From positions 219,688 to 283,687 of the forward strand of contig JADJDU010000007.1 in the NCBI GenBank assembly GCA_016702505.1: a stretch of DNA of 64,000 nucleotides, written 5' to 3'. The position numbers were made by a program, and so were the translations under genes. Shown in pieces: positions 34,394 to 44,010 of the stretch. Origin of the DNA: Microthrixaceae bacterium. Its GTDB lineage: Bacteria; Actinomycetota; Acidimicrobiia; Acidimicrobiales; Iamiaceae. Under the pieces are notes generated by a model, which was not told the DNA's origin, did not search any database, and worked only from the letters and a program-made list of their open reading frames with translations. Every line of letters begins with the position of its first letter. The first letter of the stretch is position 1.

Positions 34394-35476
34394 GTGTACC
34401 TCGCCCTGCGAGATCTGCTCGTCGCCCGTGGCCGATTCGCGCTCGTCGGTGCGGTCATCGCCCTGGTGTCGCTGCTGGCCGGCCTGCTGTCCGGCCTGGC
34501 AACCGGCCTCGTCGACGACGGCATCTCGGGCCTGCGACGACTCCCTCTGACCCACGTGGCGTTCCAAGAGGGCTCAGGCTCGGAGTTCAGCCGGTCCAGC
34601 CTCGGCCCCGACCAGCTCGCAGCCTGGCAGGACCGCCTCGGAGACGATGCGGCACCGGTCGGCCTGTCGTTCTTCAACGCCCGCACCCCCGACGGCGCAA
34701 CGGTGGACCTGGCCCTCCTCGGCACCCCGCCAGGAAGCTTCCTCGCTGCTGACGAACGAGGCGACGACGCACTCGAAGCAGGGGGTCTGGTACTCAGCGA
34801 CGCGTTCGCCGACGAGGGCATCGAGATCGGAGACGAGCTGACCGTGGTCGGACCCGACATCACGCTCCCGGTGCTCGGCTTCACCTACGGCGGCTCCTAC
34901 GGCCATGTGTCGATCGCGTTCACCTCGCTCGAGACCTGGCAGAACCTCGTCTACGGGGAGAACCACCGCGACCGGTTCAACGCCGTCGCGCTGCGCGATC
35001 CCGGCGGGGTCGATCTCGCAGCCATCGCCGAGCAGAACGGCATGGACCTGTACACCAAGGCCGGTGCCTACGACGGCTCACCCGGCTTCGCCGCTGAGAG
35101 CGCCACCATGTCACTGATCCGGACCTTCCTCGTCGTCATCTCCGCGCTGGTGGTCGGCGCGTTCTTCACTGTCTGGACGGTGCAACGCACCCACCAGATC
35201 GGGTTGTTGAAGGCGCTCGGTGCGTCGACGACCTACGTCGTGCGCGACGCGCTCGGGCAGCTCGCAATCATCCTCGCCACCGCCACCGCGCTCGGCATGG
35301 TCGTCGCCGTCGGAGCCGGATCGCTCATCGGCGGCGAGGTGCCGTTCCGACTCGAAGCCGGATCACTGATCTCCTCCGCCGCCCTGCTCATCGTCGCCGG
35401 GATGCTCGGAAGCCTCGTCGCCCTCCGACGCATCACCCGCGTCGATCCCGCCATCGCCCTCACCTCCCAGCCCTGA
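34394..35476 (+). CDS. ABC transporter permease (FtsX/MacB type)
   Basis: About 360 residues from GTG 34394 (preceded by AAAGG). The N-terminal helix is at residues 14-38, then a large extracytoplasmic domain, then three helices near 245-275, 295-318 and 325-345, the four-helix FtsX layout. TVQRTHQIGLLKALGAS is the signature coupling region. It works with the ATPase gene 6 bp downstream to export a lipid, peptide or other substrate. Divergent from the two-component genes, which may control it. Confidence 0.85.
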   Translation: MYLALRDLLVARGRFALVGAVIALVSLLAGLLSGLATGLVDDGISGLRRLPLTHVAFQEGSGSEFSRSSLGPDQLAAWQDRLGDDAAPVGLSFFNARTPDGATVDLALLGTPPGSFLAADERGDDALEAGGLVLSDAFADEGIEIGDELTVVGPDITLPVLGFTYGGSYGHVSIAFTSLETWQNLVYGENHRDRFNAVALRDPGGVDLAAIAEQNGMDLYTKAGAYDGSPGFAAESATMSLIRTFLVVISALVVGAFFTVWTVQRTHQIGLLKALGASTTYVVRDALGQLAIILATATALGMVVAVGAGSLIGGEVPFRLEAGSLISSAALLIVAGMLGSLVALRRITRVDPAIALTSQP

Positions 35477-35482
35477 GGACCC

Positions 35483-36178
35483 ATGACACTCCAACTACAG
35501 GACATCAACGTCACCGTCGCCGACGGCCCCGACCGGCTCACGATCCTCGACGGAACCACACTCGCCGTCGGACCCGGCGAGCTCATCGCCGTCACGGGCG
35601 TGTCCGGGTCCGGCAAGTCCACCCTCGTCGCCGTCTCCGGCCTCCTGCGCCGACCCGACCAGGGGCAGGTCCTCATCGACGGCGAGGACCTATCGGACGC
35701 ACCCGACCGTCGCCGTGCGACCGTCCGACGCGACCACATCGGCCTCATCTTCCAGAGCGCCAACCTGTTCCCATCCCTCACCTCCATCCAACAGCTCGAA
35801 CTCGTCGCCCACCTCGACGGCAAGATCACCACCGACGACCGCGACCAGGCCCGCCACCTGCTCGACACCGTCGGGCTCAGCGACCGGCTCCACCACCGAC
35901 CCGGACAGCTCTCCGGCGGCGAACGGCAACGCGTCGCGATCGCCCGAGTGCTCATGGGCAATCCCTCGGTCGTGCTCGCCGACGAACCCACCGCAGCACT
36001 CGACGATGCCCGCGGGCGGGAGATCATGGCTCTCCTCGCCGAGCTCACCACCACCCGACAAACCGCGACCGTCGTGGTCACCCACGCTCCCCACCAGCTC
36101 CACGACCCAGACCATGCCCTGCGCCTGGCCGAAGGAGCGCTCCACCCAACCACAGACCGGGACGCCGCGCCGCTCTAA
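35483..36178 (+). CDS. ABC transporter ATP-binding protein (MacB/LolD type)
   Basis: A 231-residue ATPase. Walker A GVSGSGKS (near residue 39), Q-loop IFQSANLFP (near 91), signature LSGGERQR (near 141), Walker B VVLADEP (near 162) and H-loop VVVTHAP (near 196). It partners the FtsX-type permease 6 bp upstream. A small MacB-like exporter, with substrate not predictable. Confidence 0.92.
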   Translation: MTLQLQDINVTVADGPDRLTILDGTTLAVGPGELIAVTGVSGSGKSTLVAVSGLLRRPDQGQVLIDGEDLSDAPDRRRATVRRDHIGLIFQSANLFPSLTSIQQLELVAHLDGKITTDDRDQARHLLDTVGLSDRLHHRPGQLSGGERQRVAIARVLMGNPSVVLADEPTAALDDARGREIMALLAELTTTRQTATVVVTHAPHQLHDPDHALRLAEGALHPTTDRDAAPL

Positions 36179-36212
36179 CGGGACCGCCTCCGACTGCGCA
36201 TACGGCAAAGCG

Positions 36213-36327
36213 CGTTCTACCGCTGCGCAACCTCGCATTCGCACGTCCCACCCGCCGGTTGACGTGAACCTTCGTTGCCTCTCGACATGGGGTCGCGATG
36301 GTTCTACCGATCGTTCTACCGGTTCGA
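36213..36327 (+). promoter_or_regulatory. Integrase upstream region without its integrase, element D
   Basis: CGTTCTACCG at 36213, CTCGACA, then GGTTCTACCGATCGTTCTACCGG at 36299 matches the regions before the four integrases in order and spacing. The match stops near 36327, where a truncated lactonase gene begins on the other strand. Confidence 0.6.
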
Positions 36328-36577
36328 GACGGGCGGCGATGTCTTCGCCGTCGCCGTAGTCGAACTCGTGGAAAGCATGCAGAACCTCGCCGATGTGCGC
36401 GGCCGAGTCCGTCTGGGTGCTCAGGTGGAGGCCGGTGTCAAAGACGAGCCGGCCCTTGGGGTGGTCAACGAGGTAGGACGTGATCGGCACACGCGTGGTG
36501 CCGTCGCGGCCGGCGAGGAGGAACCCGGTTGGGATCGTGAGGTGGCCGCACGTGAAGGCCTGTATTACCGCGGTCAT
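36325..36577 (-). pseudogene. N-terminal fragment of an N-acyl-homoserine-lactonase-like MBL protein
   Basis: ATG 36577 begins MTAVIQAFTCGHLTIPTGFL, then ITSYLVDHPKGRLVFDTGLH near residue 45 and DIAARLEPV near 85, as in MBL-fold lactonases. The gene stops matching there and runs into the integrase upstream remnant. The zinc-binding HxHxDH motif is missing, so it cannot be active. It marks the right side of a recombination junction. Confidence 0.65.
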
Positions 36578-36629
36578 GACAGCTCCCGGAGATCGGTGCC
36601 GGTCGACCCGGAACGGGACGGGTCCGGCG

Positions 36630-36884
36630 TCATCCGCCGGCGACCGGAGGCAGCAGCGCGACGTCGGCCGCAGGCGCGACGCGGGCAGTTCGGTCCACGA
36701 TCTCGTCGCCGACGGCCACGGCGCACTGCGGCAGCAGCGGCGCGACACCGGCGCCGGAGACGGGGTGGGACTCGAGTGCGCTGACGACGTCTGCGACCGT
36801 GGCCGTGACCGACACGGTGACCTCCACGCTGCGGGCCCCGGCGGCGCGCTCGGCTGGCCCGAGGCAGCGGACAGCCACGGTCAT
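36630..36884 (-). CDS. moaD: MoaD/ThiS-type sulfur-carrier protein
   Basis: An 84-residue ubiquitin-fold protein ending in the essential Gly-Gly (PPVAGG), which is thiocarboxylated to carry sulfur to molybdopterin. The N-terminus VAVRCLGPAERAAG and middle TVADVVSALES fit MoaD. It lies 16 bp after a moaA remnant, in the same direction. With moaA broken, it may be a relic unless the cell has other molybdopterin genes. Confidence 0.75.
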   Translation of the reverse strand: MTVAVRCLGPAERAAGARSVEVTVSVTATVADVVSALESHPVSGAGVAPLLPQCAVAVGDEIVDRTARVAPAADVALLPPVAGG

Positions 36885-36900
36885 CGTGGCCGGTTCGGCC

Positions 36901-37797
36901 TCAGCCGCCACGGGTGTGCATCTCACGGTGGACGTCTCGTCGGGTGACCTCGACGGGAGTGGCAGCTCGGCGCTCGGCGAGACGGAGACGGTCGACGGCG
37001 CCCTGGTCGACCCGTCGGGCCCACCCGCATGCGACCAGGTCGCGGAGCTCCTCAGCGGTTGCTCCGCGGCGTAGCGGTGTGCGCAGGTTGGTGCCGGTGG
37101 CCGCGTACAGGCAATGGTACCAGAGGCCGTCGGCGGTGACCCGGCTGCGGTCGCACGAAGCACAGAACGGGGTGCTGGTCGAAGCGACGATCCCGAAGGC
37201 CGTCCCGTCGCCGGCCCGGTAGCGCCGTGCCGGCGCCGACGGCCGTGTCGGGAGTGCGGTCACCGGCCCGAGCGCGGCGCCGACCGTGGCGAGGATCTCG
37301 CTGCGGGACACGACGAGCCGCTCGTCCCATCGCGATGCACCGGCGACGTCCATGTACTCGATGAACCGCACCTCCGCGCGGTGTGCCGCACCGAAGTGGA
37401 CGAGGTCAGTGAGCTCGTCGTCGTTCACACCGCGGGTGACGACGGTGTTGATCTTCGTCCCGGTGAACCCTGCATCGGCTGCGGCGTCGATCCCGGCGAT
37501 GACCGCGCTGTGGCTGTCGGGCTTGGTGATCTCGTGGTGCCGTTCGGGGCGAAGCGTGTCGAGGCTGATCGACAAACGGTGCAGGCCAGCGACCCGCAGG
37601 TCCCGGGCAACCGGTGCGAGAAGCGTGCCGTTCGTGGTCATGGCGAGGTCGCGGATGCCGTCGACGGTCGCGATCCTCGACACGAGGTCCGGGAGGCCGC
37701 GCCGCAGCAGGGGTTCGCCTCCCGTCAGGCGCACCTTGGCGACGCCGACCGCAGCGAAGCTGTGAACCACCCTGGGTTCGTTGGAGGCTCCTGACCT
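36901..37797 (-). pseudogene. moaA: GTP 3',8-cyclase MoaA, N-terminus missing
   Basis: The coding match starts near 37795 with VVHSFAAVGVAKVRLTGGEP and proceeds through DLAMTTNGTLL, GLHRLSISLDTL, FIEYMDVAG and the second cluster FCASCDRSRVTADG to a C-terminal MHTRGG, whose Gly-Gly is needed for catalysis. The N-terminal radical-SAM CxxxCxxC cluster is absent, replaced by the end of the multicopper oxidase gene 20 bp away. The open frame continues upstream only as antisense. Inactive as it stands. Confidence 0.8.
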
Positions 37798-37814
37798 TGG
37801 AATCGTCCCGTTCG

Positions 37815-39500
37815 TCAGGTGATCAGGAAGTTGCGCATCATGCCGCCGTCCTCGTGCTCGAGGATGTGGCAGTGGTAGAGGAAGTAGCCGCGGTAGGTGT
37901 CGAAGCTCACGGCGATCCGCACTCGTTGGCCCGGCCACACCAGGACGGTGTCGCGTGTGCCCGTCTCGACGATGCCGCTGGAGATCTGCGCCCATGACTC
38001 CTCGCCCGACGCGTTCACCCATGACCGGTCGACCACCCGGAACGCCTTGCCGTGCAGGTGCATCGGGTGCGCCATCGGGGACAGGTTGACGAACTCCCAG
38101 ATCTCCGTCGTCCCGAAGGCCACGGTCTCCCACTCGGCCGCCGTGCGCCCTTCCCACTGCATGCCGTTGATCCAATGACTTGCCTGTCGGGTCATGAGCT
38201 CGAAGACCCGCGGCGTGTCGGTGTTGACCGCCTCGGACGGCTCGATCGTCACCTGACCGGCCAGACCCTGCGGAACCTCGCCCGGCTCGGCGGGACCGTC
38301 GGCGACGACGAAGCTCATGGCCACCTTCGGGTTGAGTGTCAACGCCGCACCACCACCGATGCCTCCACGGCCCATGCCCCCGTTGCCCTTACGGCCACCG
38401 CCCATCATTCCGGGGACCTCGACGAAGGTGCCGGCGGTGAGCAGGTCGATCTGCTGGCCTGGTTCGTACGAGGAGAAGTCGATCCAGAGATCACTGCGCT
38501 GGGCGGGGGTCAGCACCAGCCCGGGAACATTCGCGACCTCGGGCAGAAGTCCCCCATCCGTGGCGACCACCTGGAGGGGCTCTCCGGTCGACAAGGTCAG
38601 GATCTGGGTCCGGGAGTTCGCCCCGTTGAGGAAGCGGAGCCGGTACGGCGCCCGCTCAACGCTCGTGGCGAGACCGGCAACGCCGTTGGTCACCAGCGTC
38701 TCTCCCACGAACCCCGCCATGACATCGTGGTTCGAGGCGACGTAGACGAGTTGGCCGTCGGCGCCGATGGTGCGGTCCTGCAGCACGAACCCCAGGTCCC
38801 GGGCACCGTGCGGCAACGTGGTCTCGGGCTCGTCGCCGTGGACGATCAGGAGTCCGGCCAGGCCCCGGTAGACCTGCTCGCCGGTCAGGTGATGAGGGTG
38901 GGGGTGATACCAGTAGGTGCCGGGCTCGTTGACCACGGTGAAGTCGTACTCGTAGGTCTCGCCGGGGCCCACCGCTTCGAGGGGCTGACCGTCCTGCTCC
39001 TGCGGGACGGTCAACCCGTGCCAGTGCACGATGGTCTCCTGCGACAACTGGTTCTCGAAGATGACCCGCACCCGCTGCCCGGTGCGCACGTGCAGCGTCG
39101 GGCCGAGGTACGACCCGCTCGGGGTCACGCTCGCCGGGTCGCCGTCGATCACCTCGGCCCCGAAGCTCAGGACATCGGTCGGCGTTCCCGCGACGATCTC
39201 CGCCGTAGCCGGGGCCGCCACCAGTCGAAGGTGCAGATCGCGGACCTCGGCCTCGAGCTGAGGCATCCCCTCCGGCACCACCGCGGTCCCGGCCTTCACC
39301 ACGCTCGACGCGGTCGTGGACGTCGACGAACCCCCGTTGCCGCCGCCGCAGGCGGTGAGCGCGACGAGGGCTCCCGCGCCACCGACCAGACCGAGGGCGG
39401 TACGACGATCGATCGGGGTCGACGACGACGACATGCCCTGGGCCTGCGGCGCCTGACGACCAGATGCGGGACCCCGACCGCGTGAGCTCTGACGTGCCAT
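37815..39500 (-). CDS. Multicopper oxidase
   Basis: A 561-residue exported oxidase. A twin-arginine RRTALGLVGGAGALVALTAC signal with lipobox Cys is at about residues 32-51. Three cupredoxin domains carry the four copper motifs: HWHG (near 158), HPHPHH (near 200), HPMHLHG (near 485) and HCHILEHEDGGMM (near 545). A Met/Gly-rich loop (GMMGGGRKGNGGMGRGGIGGG, near 372-392) resembles the Met-rich copper-binding inserts of CueO-like enzymes. Probably oxidises Cu(I) or phenolics outside the membrane. A second start is possible at 39434. Confidence 0.92.
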   Translation of the reverse strand: MARQSSRGRGPASGRQAPQAQGMSSSSTPIDRRTALGLVGGAGALVALTACGGGNGGSSTSTTASSVVKAGTAVVPEGMPQLEAEVRDLHLRLVAAPATAEIVAGTPTDVLSFGAEVIDGDPASVTPSGSYLGPTLHVRTGQRVRVIFENQLSQETIVHWHGLTVPQEQDGQPLEAVGPGETYEYDFTVVNEPGTYWYHPHPHHLTGEQVYRGLAGLLIVHGDEPETTLPHGARDLGFVLQDRTIGADGQLVYVASNHDVMAGFVGETLVTNGVAGLATSVERAPYRLRFLNGANSRTQILTLSTGEPLQVVATDGGLLPEVANVPGLVLTPAQRSDLWIDFSSYEPGQQIDLLTAGTFVEVPGMMGGGRKGNGGMGRGGIGGGAALTLNPKVAMSFVVADGPAEPGEVPQGLAGQVTIEPSEAVNTDTPRVFELMTRQASHWINGMQWEGRTAAEWETVAFGTTEIWEFVNLSPMAHPMHLHGKAFRVVDRSWVNASGEESWAQISSGIVETGTRDTVLVWPGQRVRIAVSFDTYRGYFLYHCHILEHEDGGMMRNFLIT

Positions 39501-39582
39501 GGTTCGATCCTTTCAGCGATCGATCATCCGCGCCGCTCCCTTGGCCTGATCGCGTTCCACGACTGCGCACGCGGTCGAGGCG

Positions 39583-42150
39583 TCAGAGTGCCGTGATCGA
39601 CTCCAGTGGTGAGCGGCGGGCGGCGACGAGCGACGGCGCGATGGTGGCGATGGTGCCGGCGACGGCACCGAGGAGGGCGATCACGACGAGCCTGGCGATC
39701 GGGATCACCGGTGACGTGATGGCGGCGTTGTCGAGCAAGGTCACGGTCGGGAACGAGACACCGATGCCGATGGTCAAACCCATCGCAACACCGAGGACCG
39801 TCGTGATCGACGCTTCCAGGAGCACGGACGAGACGACCTGGGCCCGGGTCGTGCCGATGGCCCGGGCCACTCCGATCTCGGCCGTTCGTTCCCGGATCGA
39901 CAGCGCCATCGTGTTGGCCAGCCCGACGAGCGCGATCACCACCGCGATGCCGAGCAGGGCATAGATGAGGTTGAGGATGGTGTCGACAGGTGACGAGCTC
40001 GCCCCGGCATACTCCTCAGCGGTCTGGAACCGACCTGACCCGTTCGTCGCTCGCGCGACCGCGTCGAGCGTGGCCTGCTGACCATTGGTGGCCAGGAAGA
40101 TCGCGACCGTCCCGGGGTCGCTGAACACCGCCGAGTAGGTGTCCTGATCCAGGAGCACCTTCGGGGAGGCGAACCCAGGGAGCGCCGTGGCGAACGATCC
40201 CACCACGGTGCCCTTCGCCACGCCGGCGACGCCGCTGATGGTCAGGTCCGAGCCGACGGGATGGGCTCCCAGTTCGGACGAGGCGACCATCATCTGACCG
40301 GGTTCGAGGTGGCCGGCATCGGCCCCGGTGGCGTCGAGGTCGTAGACCGCGTCGAGGTTGTCCGCCTCGATCATGCCGACGGGGATCGCGTTCGGGGTCG
40401 CGGTCGTGGCTTCCGATGGGTCGGCAAGGAGGCCGCCCGTGACATGGATGGCGGCAAGATCGTTCACCCCGGGCACGGCTCGGAGCTCGGGAGTGAGATC
40501 ACCCGGGACCTTCCCGGCGGGGGCACCGAGGGGTGTGACGACATGGTCGGCGCGCAGCGCTGACGTGGGACCGACCTGAAGGGTCTTGACGGTCCCGGCG
40601 AGGATGCTGAAGAACGCCACGACAGCGATGCCGATCATCAAGCCCGCCGCTGCCGACGACACACGCCGCGGCGATCGGGCCGCATTTCGTGCCGCGATGC
40701 GCCCCGTGGCCCCGGCGACGACGGCCAGGACCGGTCGTGCCGCGCCAGCGGCCAGCGAGGCGAACAACGGACCGGCCAGGTAGATCCCGATGACCGCCAG
40801 GAGGGTTCCGGCGAGCATCAGCTGGTTGCGCTGCGATGCGATCCCCGCGCTGGTGGCGGCCACACCGATGACCACGAGGACCGGCGCCAAGCCGCGCCGC
40901 CACCAAGGGGCCGACGACTCGTCCACGGCTGCATCGCGGAGCGCCGCGGCGGGCGGGACCCGTGAACCAGAGACGGCGGCCCGCAACGCAGAGAGCAACG
41001 TGATGACGACACCGATGAAGATCGTCGTTGCCAGTGTTCCAGCCGTGAAGATGACCGGGCCGTTGAACGCCTCGACGCCCGCTCGATCGAACAGCAGTTG
41101 GATGAGGACCACCACGAACCGACCGAGCACGAGACCCAGGGCCGTGGCGGCAACCCCGAGGATGAAGGCTTCGGTGAGAACGGATCGGACGAGCTCGGAT
41201 CGGGTGTTGCCGATCGCTCGCATCAGGGCGAGCTCGCGGCGTCGCTGCACCATGGAGATGGCGAAGGTGTTGGTGATAATCAGCATCCCCGTGAGCGCCG
41301 CGACGATCGTGAACACCGTGAGCAACCTCGACAAGATCGTGCTCTCGACGGCGATCCGGGCCAGCTCGGCCTCGGCGGCTGCATCGCCGCAGCGCACCCG
41401 TACCGTCTCACCGGACTGTGCGAGATCGGCACGAAGCCCGTCGACCAGTACATCCGGGCTCACACCGGGAACGCCACGCACCACGATCTGCGTGGCCACA
41501 TCGCCCTGACCGATGAGCGCAGGCTCGTCAGGGGCCACGAGGACCGTGGTCCGCGAAGGGAGCCGATCGGCGGGGCCGTACCGGGCGATGCCGACCACGG
41601 TGAGCGGCGTCGAGGAGCGTTCGGTGGCGAGTCGGTACTCGTCACCGAGCACCACACCGAAGTCGCGGGCGGTGGCGGCATCGAGCGCCATCTCACCGGG
41701 TTTGGCCGGGGCGCGACCCTCAGCGATGTGCCACCGGGCCGTCTCGGAATCGGTGATCCAGGTCTCGGCCTCGTTGAACGGCCCGCGGCTCTGCCCGATG
41801 ATCGACCCGTCGGCCGAGAGGAGCGACGCGTTGGCATGCCAGACCGCTTGCGCAGCGGCAACGTCGGGATCGGCCGTGACGGTGCCGAGGACGGACGTCG
41901 GGATACCGATGCCGGCGGACACCATCTCCGCAGGACCGGAGAACCCTGCCGGGGGCGTGCCCGGAACCGCGTCGATGACCGCGTCGATGCCGGCCTCGCC
42001 GGCCTCGACGGTGGCCTCGTCCCCGGCGCCGATCGAATCGGTGAGCGTGAGGGTCGCGTTCACGAAGGCCACACCCATCACGATCGCGAGGAAGGTGAGC
42101 AGGTACCTGCTCCGACTGATCCAGAGCTGGCGCAGAACACGGCGGGTCAT
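39583..42150 (-). CDS. Large ABC transporter permease (two FtsX domains)
   Basis: An 855-residue permease. It has an N-terminal helix (YLLTFLAIVMGVAFVNATLT), a large extracytoplasmic domain, a first FtsX core near residues 270-400 (MVQRRRELALMRAIGNTRSELVRSV), paired central helices, a second extracytoplasmic domain, and a second FtsX core near 735-850 (SIRERTAEIGVARAIGTTRAQVVSSV). Such proteins export lipids or peptides. It overlaps the ATPase gene upstream (42147-42150), and a divergent TetR regulator probably controls both. Confidence 0.92.
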   Translation of the reverse strand: MTRRVLRQLWISRSRYLLTFLAIVMGVAFVNATLTLTDSIGAGDEATVEAGEAGIDAVIDAVPGTPPAGFSGPAEMVSAGIGIPTSVLGTVTADPDVAAAQAVWHANASLLSADGSIIGQSRGPFNEAETWITDSETARWHIAEGRAPAKPGEMALDAATARDFGVVLGDEYRLATERSSTPLTVVGIARYGPADRLPSRTTVLVAPDEPALIGQGDVATQIVVRGVPGVSPDVLVDGLRADLAQSGETVRVRCGDAAAEAELARIAVESTILSRLLTVFTIVAALTGMLIITNTFAISMVQRRRELALMRAIGNTRSELVRSVLTEAFILGVAATALGLVLGRFVVVLIQLLFDRAGVEAFNGPVIFTAGTLATTIFIGVVITLLSALRAAVSGSRVPPAAALRDAAVDESSAPWWRRGLAPVLVVIGVAATSAGIASQRNQLMLAGTLLAVIGIYLAGPLFASLAAGAARPVLAVVAGATGRIAARNAARSPRRVSSAAAGLMIGIAVVAFFSILAGTVKTLQVGPTSALRADHVVTPLGAPAGKVPGDLTPELRAVPGVNDLAAIHVTGGLLADPSEATTATPNAIPVGMIEADNLDAVYDLDATGADAGHLEPGQMMVASSELGAHPVGSDLTISGVAGVAKGTVVGSFATALPGFASPKVLLDQDTYSAVFSDPGTVAIFLATNGQQATLDAVARATNGSGRFQTAEEYAGASSSPVDTILNLIYALLGIAVVIALVGLANTMALSIRERTAEIGVARAIGTTRAQVVSSVLLEASITTVLGVAMGLTIGIGVSFPTVTLLDNAAITSPVIPIARLVVIALLGAVAGTIATIAPSLVAARRSPLESITAL

Positions 42151-42905
42151 CGGTCGGCTCCGAGTGACTTCATGCGATCCAGCACCCCGTCCGCGGTCGG
42201 GCTGGCGAGCTCACCGACGGGAGCGCCGTCCTGGAAGAACACCACGTTGTGGGTGTGTGCTGCGGCGTACGGGTCGTGGGTGACCATCACGATCGTCTGA
42301 CCGAGATCCGCTGCCTCCCGCAGGTACGACAGGATCTCGCCGGAGGTGTGCGAATCCAACGAACCGGTCGGCTCATCAGCGAAGACCACCTCCGGCTTCG
42401 ACACCAGGGCCCTGGCGACAGCGACGCGTTGCTGCTGTCCGCCACTCAGCTGGGACGGCCGGTTGTCGAGGCGATCACGGAGGCCGAGCACCCCGATGAG
42501 CTCGTCGAACCACTGGGGGTCCACTCGGCTCCGGGACAGATCGAGCGGATACGTGATGTTCTCCCGGGCGGTGAGGGCCGGAAGGAGGTTGAAAGATTGG
42601 AAGATGAACCCGAGGCGAGTACGCCGCAGGATCGTGAGGTCGCGGTCGCTGAGATCGCGCAGATCGACGCCACCGATCTCGACCGTGCCCGACGTGAGCC
42701 GGTCGAGTCCGGCCATGCAGTTCAACAGCGTCGACTTTCCCGAGCCCGACGGCCCCATGACCGCAGTGAACTGACCTCGGGGAAAGGCGATGGTGACGTC
42801 GTCGAGCGCCCGGACTTCGGCGTCGGCGGAGCCGTAGACCTTCGTTGCTGCCGTGAGGGCAACCGATGGTGTTTCGTCGGTCATCACGTCCTCCTTCTGA
42901 GACAT
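42147..42905 (-). CDS. ABC transporter ATP-binding protein
   Basis: A 252-residue ATPase. Walker A GPSGSGKST (near residue 53), Q-loop IFQSFNLLP (near 98), signature LSGGQQQR (near 156), Walker B VVFADEP (near 176) and H-loop VMVTHDP. The start may be 42905 or the internal Met at 42884. Coupled by overlap to the two-FtsX permease. It faces a TetR gene across a composite palindrome. Confidence 0.93.
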   Translation of the reverse strand: MSQKEDVMTDETPSVALTAATKVYGSADAEVRALDDVTIAFPRGQFTAVMGPSGSGKSTLLNCMAGLDRLTSGTVEIGGVDLRDLSDRDLTILRRTRLGFIFQSFNLLPALTARENITYPLDLSRSRVDPQWFDELIGVLGLRDRLDNRPSQLSGGQQQRVAVARALVSKPEVVFADEPTGSLDSHTSGEILSYLREAADLGQTIVMVTHDPYAAAHTHNVVFFQDGAPVGELASPTADGVLDRMKSLGADR

Positions 42906-42918
42906 CCAGTCTCGCTAT

Positions 42919-42961
42919 GAGACATACTGTATCAGCAGAACACACCGATACACTCTGTCTC
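42919..42961. promoter_or_regulatory. Composite TetR operator
   Basis: GAGACA-n4-GTATC (42919-42933) is mirrored by GATAC-n4-TGTCTC (42947-42961), so both half-sites of each arm are perfect inverted repeats about a 13-bp centre. It fills the gap between the ABC operon start (42905) and the TetR start (42962) and should control both. Confidence 0.65.
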
Positions 42962-43540
42962 ATGTCACCGCCCGGCGAGACCCAGCCCGATCCTCGGATC
43001 ACAGCGACCCGCAGCCGGGTGCTCGCTGCGGTCTCGTCCCTCCTCGAGTCGGGCGGTCCGAGCGAGGTCACCCACTCCTCCGTGGCCCGGGCGGCCAAGG
43101 TCGGACGCGCCACCGTCTACCGGCACTGGCCCCGGATCGACGACCTGCTGGCCGATGCGATCGAGACGCGCCTGGGAGTGACCCCGCCCGGAACGACCGG
43201 CAACGCGCTCACCGACCTCCGGTCGATGCTCCTGGCGATCGTCGCTGGCGTGTTCTCCGACGACAGCGCCGTGTTCTTCACGACGCTCCTGGTCCAGGGA
43301 GGCGACACCCCGCAGATGGATGCCCTGCGGCGAGAGATCATCGAACGCCGGATGGGCGCGATCCGCGACCTGGTCGAACGCGGTGCCATCGACGGATCGA
43401 TCGACCCGACCCTCGACCCCGACCGGGCCATCTCCTATCTGGCCGGCCCGATCATGCATCGACGCATCGTCCTCGGTCAGCCGGTCACCCCGGACTTCAT
43501 CGACGACCTGCTCCTCCGAGTCGCCGCCACGCCGCCCTGA
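42962..43540 (+). CDS. TetR-family regulator of the ABC exporter
   Basis: A 192-residue protein from ATG 42962. The HTH is at about residues 40-68 (VARAAKVGRATVYRHWPRIDDLL). A TetR_C_16/AcrR-like C-terminal domain has FFTTLLVQGGDTPQ and ends with LLLRVAATPP. Divergent from the ABC exporter operon with a shared composite palindrome directly before its start codon. It probably represses the exporter until a ligand binds. Confidence 0.88.
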   Translation: MSPPGETQPDPRITATRSRVLAAVSSLLESGGPSEVTHSSVARAAKVGRATVYRHWPRIDDLLADAIETRLGVTPPGTTGNALTDLRSMLLAIVAGVFSDDSAVFFTTLLVQGGDTPQMDALRREIIERRMGAIRDLVERGAIDGSIDPTLDPDRAISYLAGPIMHRRIVLGQPVTPDFIDDLLLRVAATPP

Positions 43541-43981
43541 CCAAACACCGGTTGCGACGGTGTCATGTCCAGGCGTCGCTGGGCGAGGCGTGCAAGACCT
43601 TCGGGGACGTCGTGGAGGATCAACCCGAAGGCGATCAGGAAGACACGACACAGCTCTTCGGCCCGCAGCCCGGAGTCCTCAGGGGTGCGAGGGAGGGATG
43701 GCCGCGTGCAACACCGCCAAGAGCCCCGCACCCCAGGCGCGCACCAGCCATGTCGAGGCGTCGATGGCTTCGATCAACGCTCGTTACCACAACGATCACC
43801 GGTGGTCTCGGCAGGGCGCACAGCGCTCGGCATCTGCCGACCAGCGTCCGGTACCTTCGTCCCACGCGATTCCGTCCGCCGGATTCGACGAGGACCCGGT
43901 CTGCGAAGCGGGGCCGAATCCCCGGTAGGGTACCCCATGGGGTATCTGTGTTGCAGGACACACCACAACCACCGCTCACAG
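43541..43981. other. No recognisable gene
   Basis: About 440 bp of mixed remnants. A minus-strand stretch near 43560-43670 (LRAEELCRVFLIAFGLILHD) looks like a gene fragment, but I cannot name it. No arm repeats or tRNA-like core here. Confidence 0.4.
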
Positions 43982-44010
43982 AAAACCCCGAGATCAGAAA
44001 AGCCGGTTGA
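43982..44010 (+). pseudogene. Last codons of the lost element D integrase
   Basis: ENPEIRKAG and a stop, matching the C-terminus ENPKIRKAG of the element B integrase. It is followed by the same arm repeats, hairpin and core. Everything upstream of these codons has been replaced. Confidence 0.7.
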
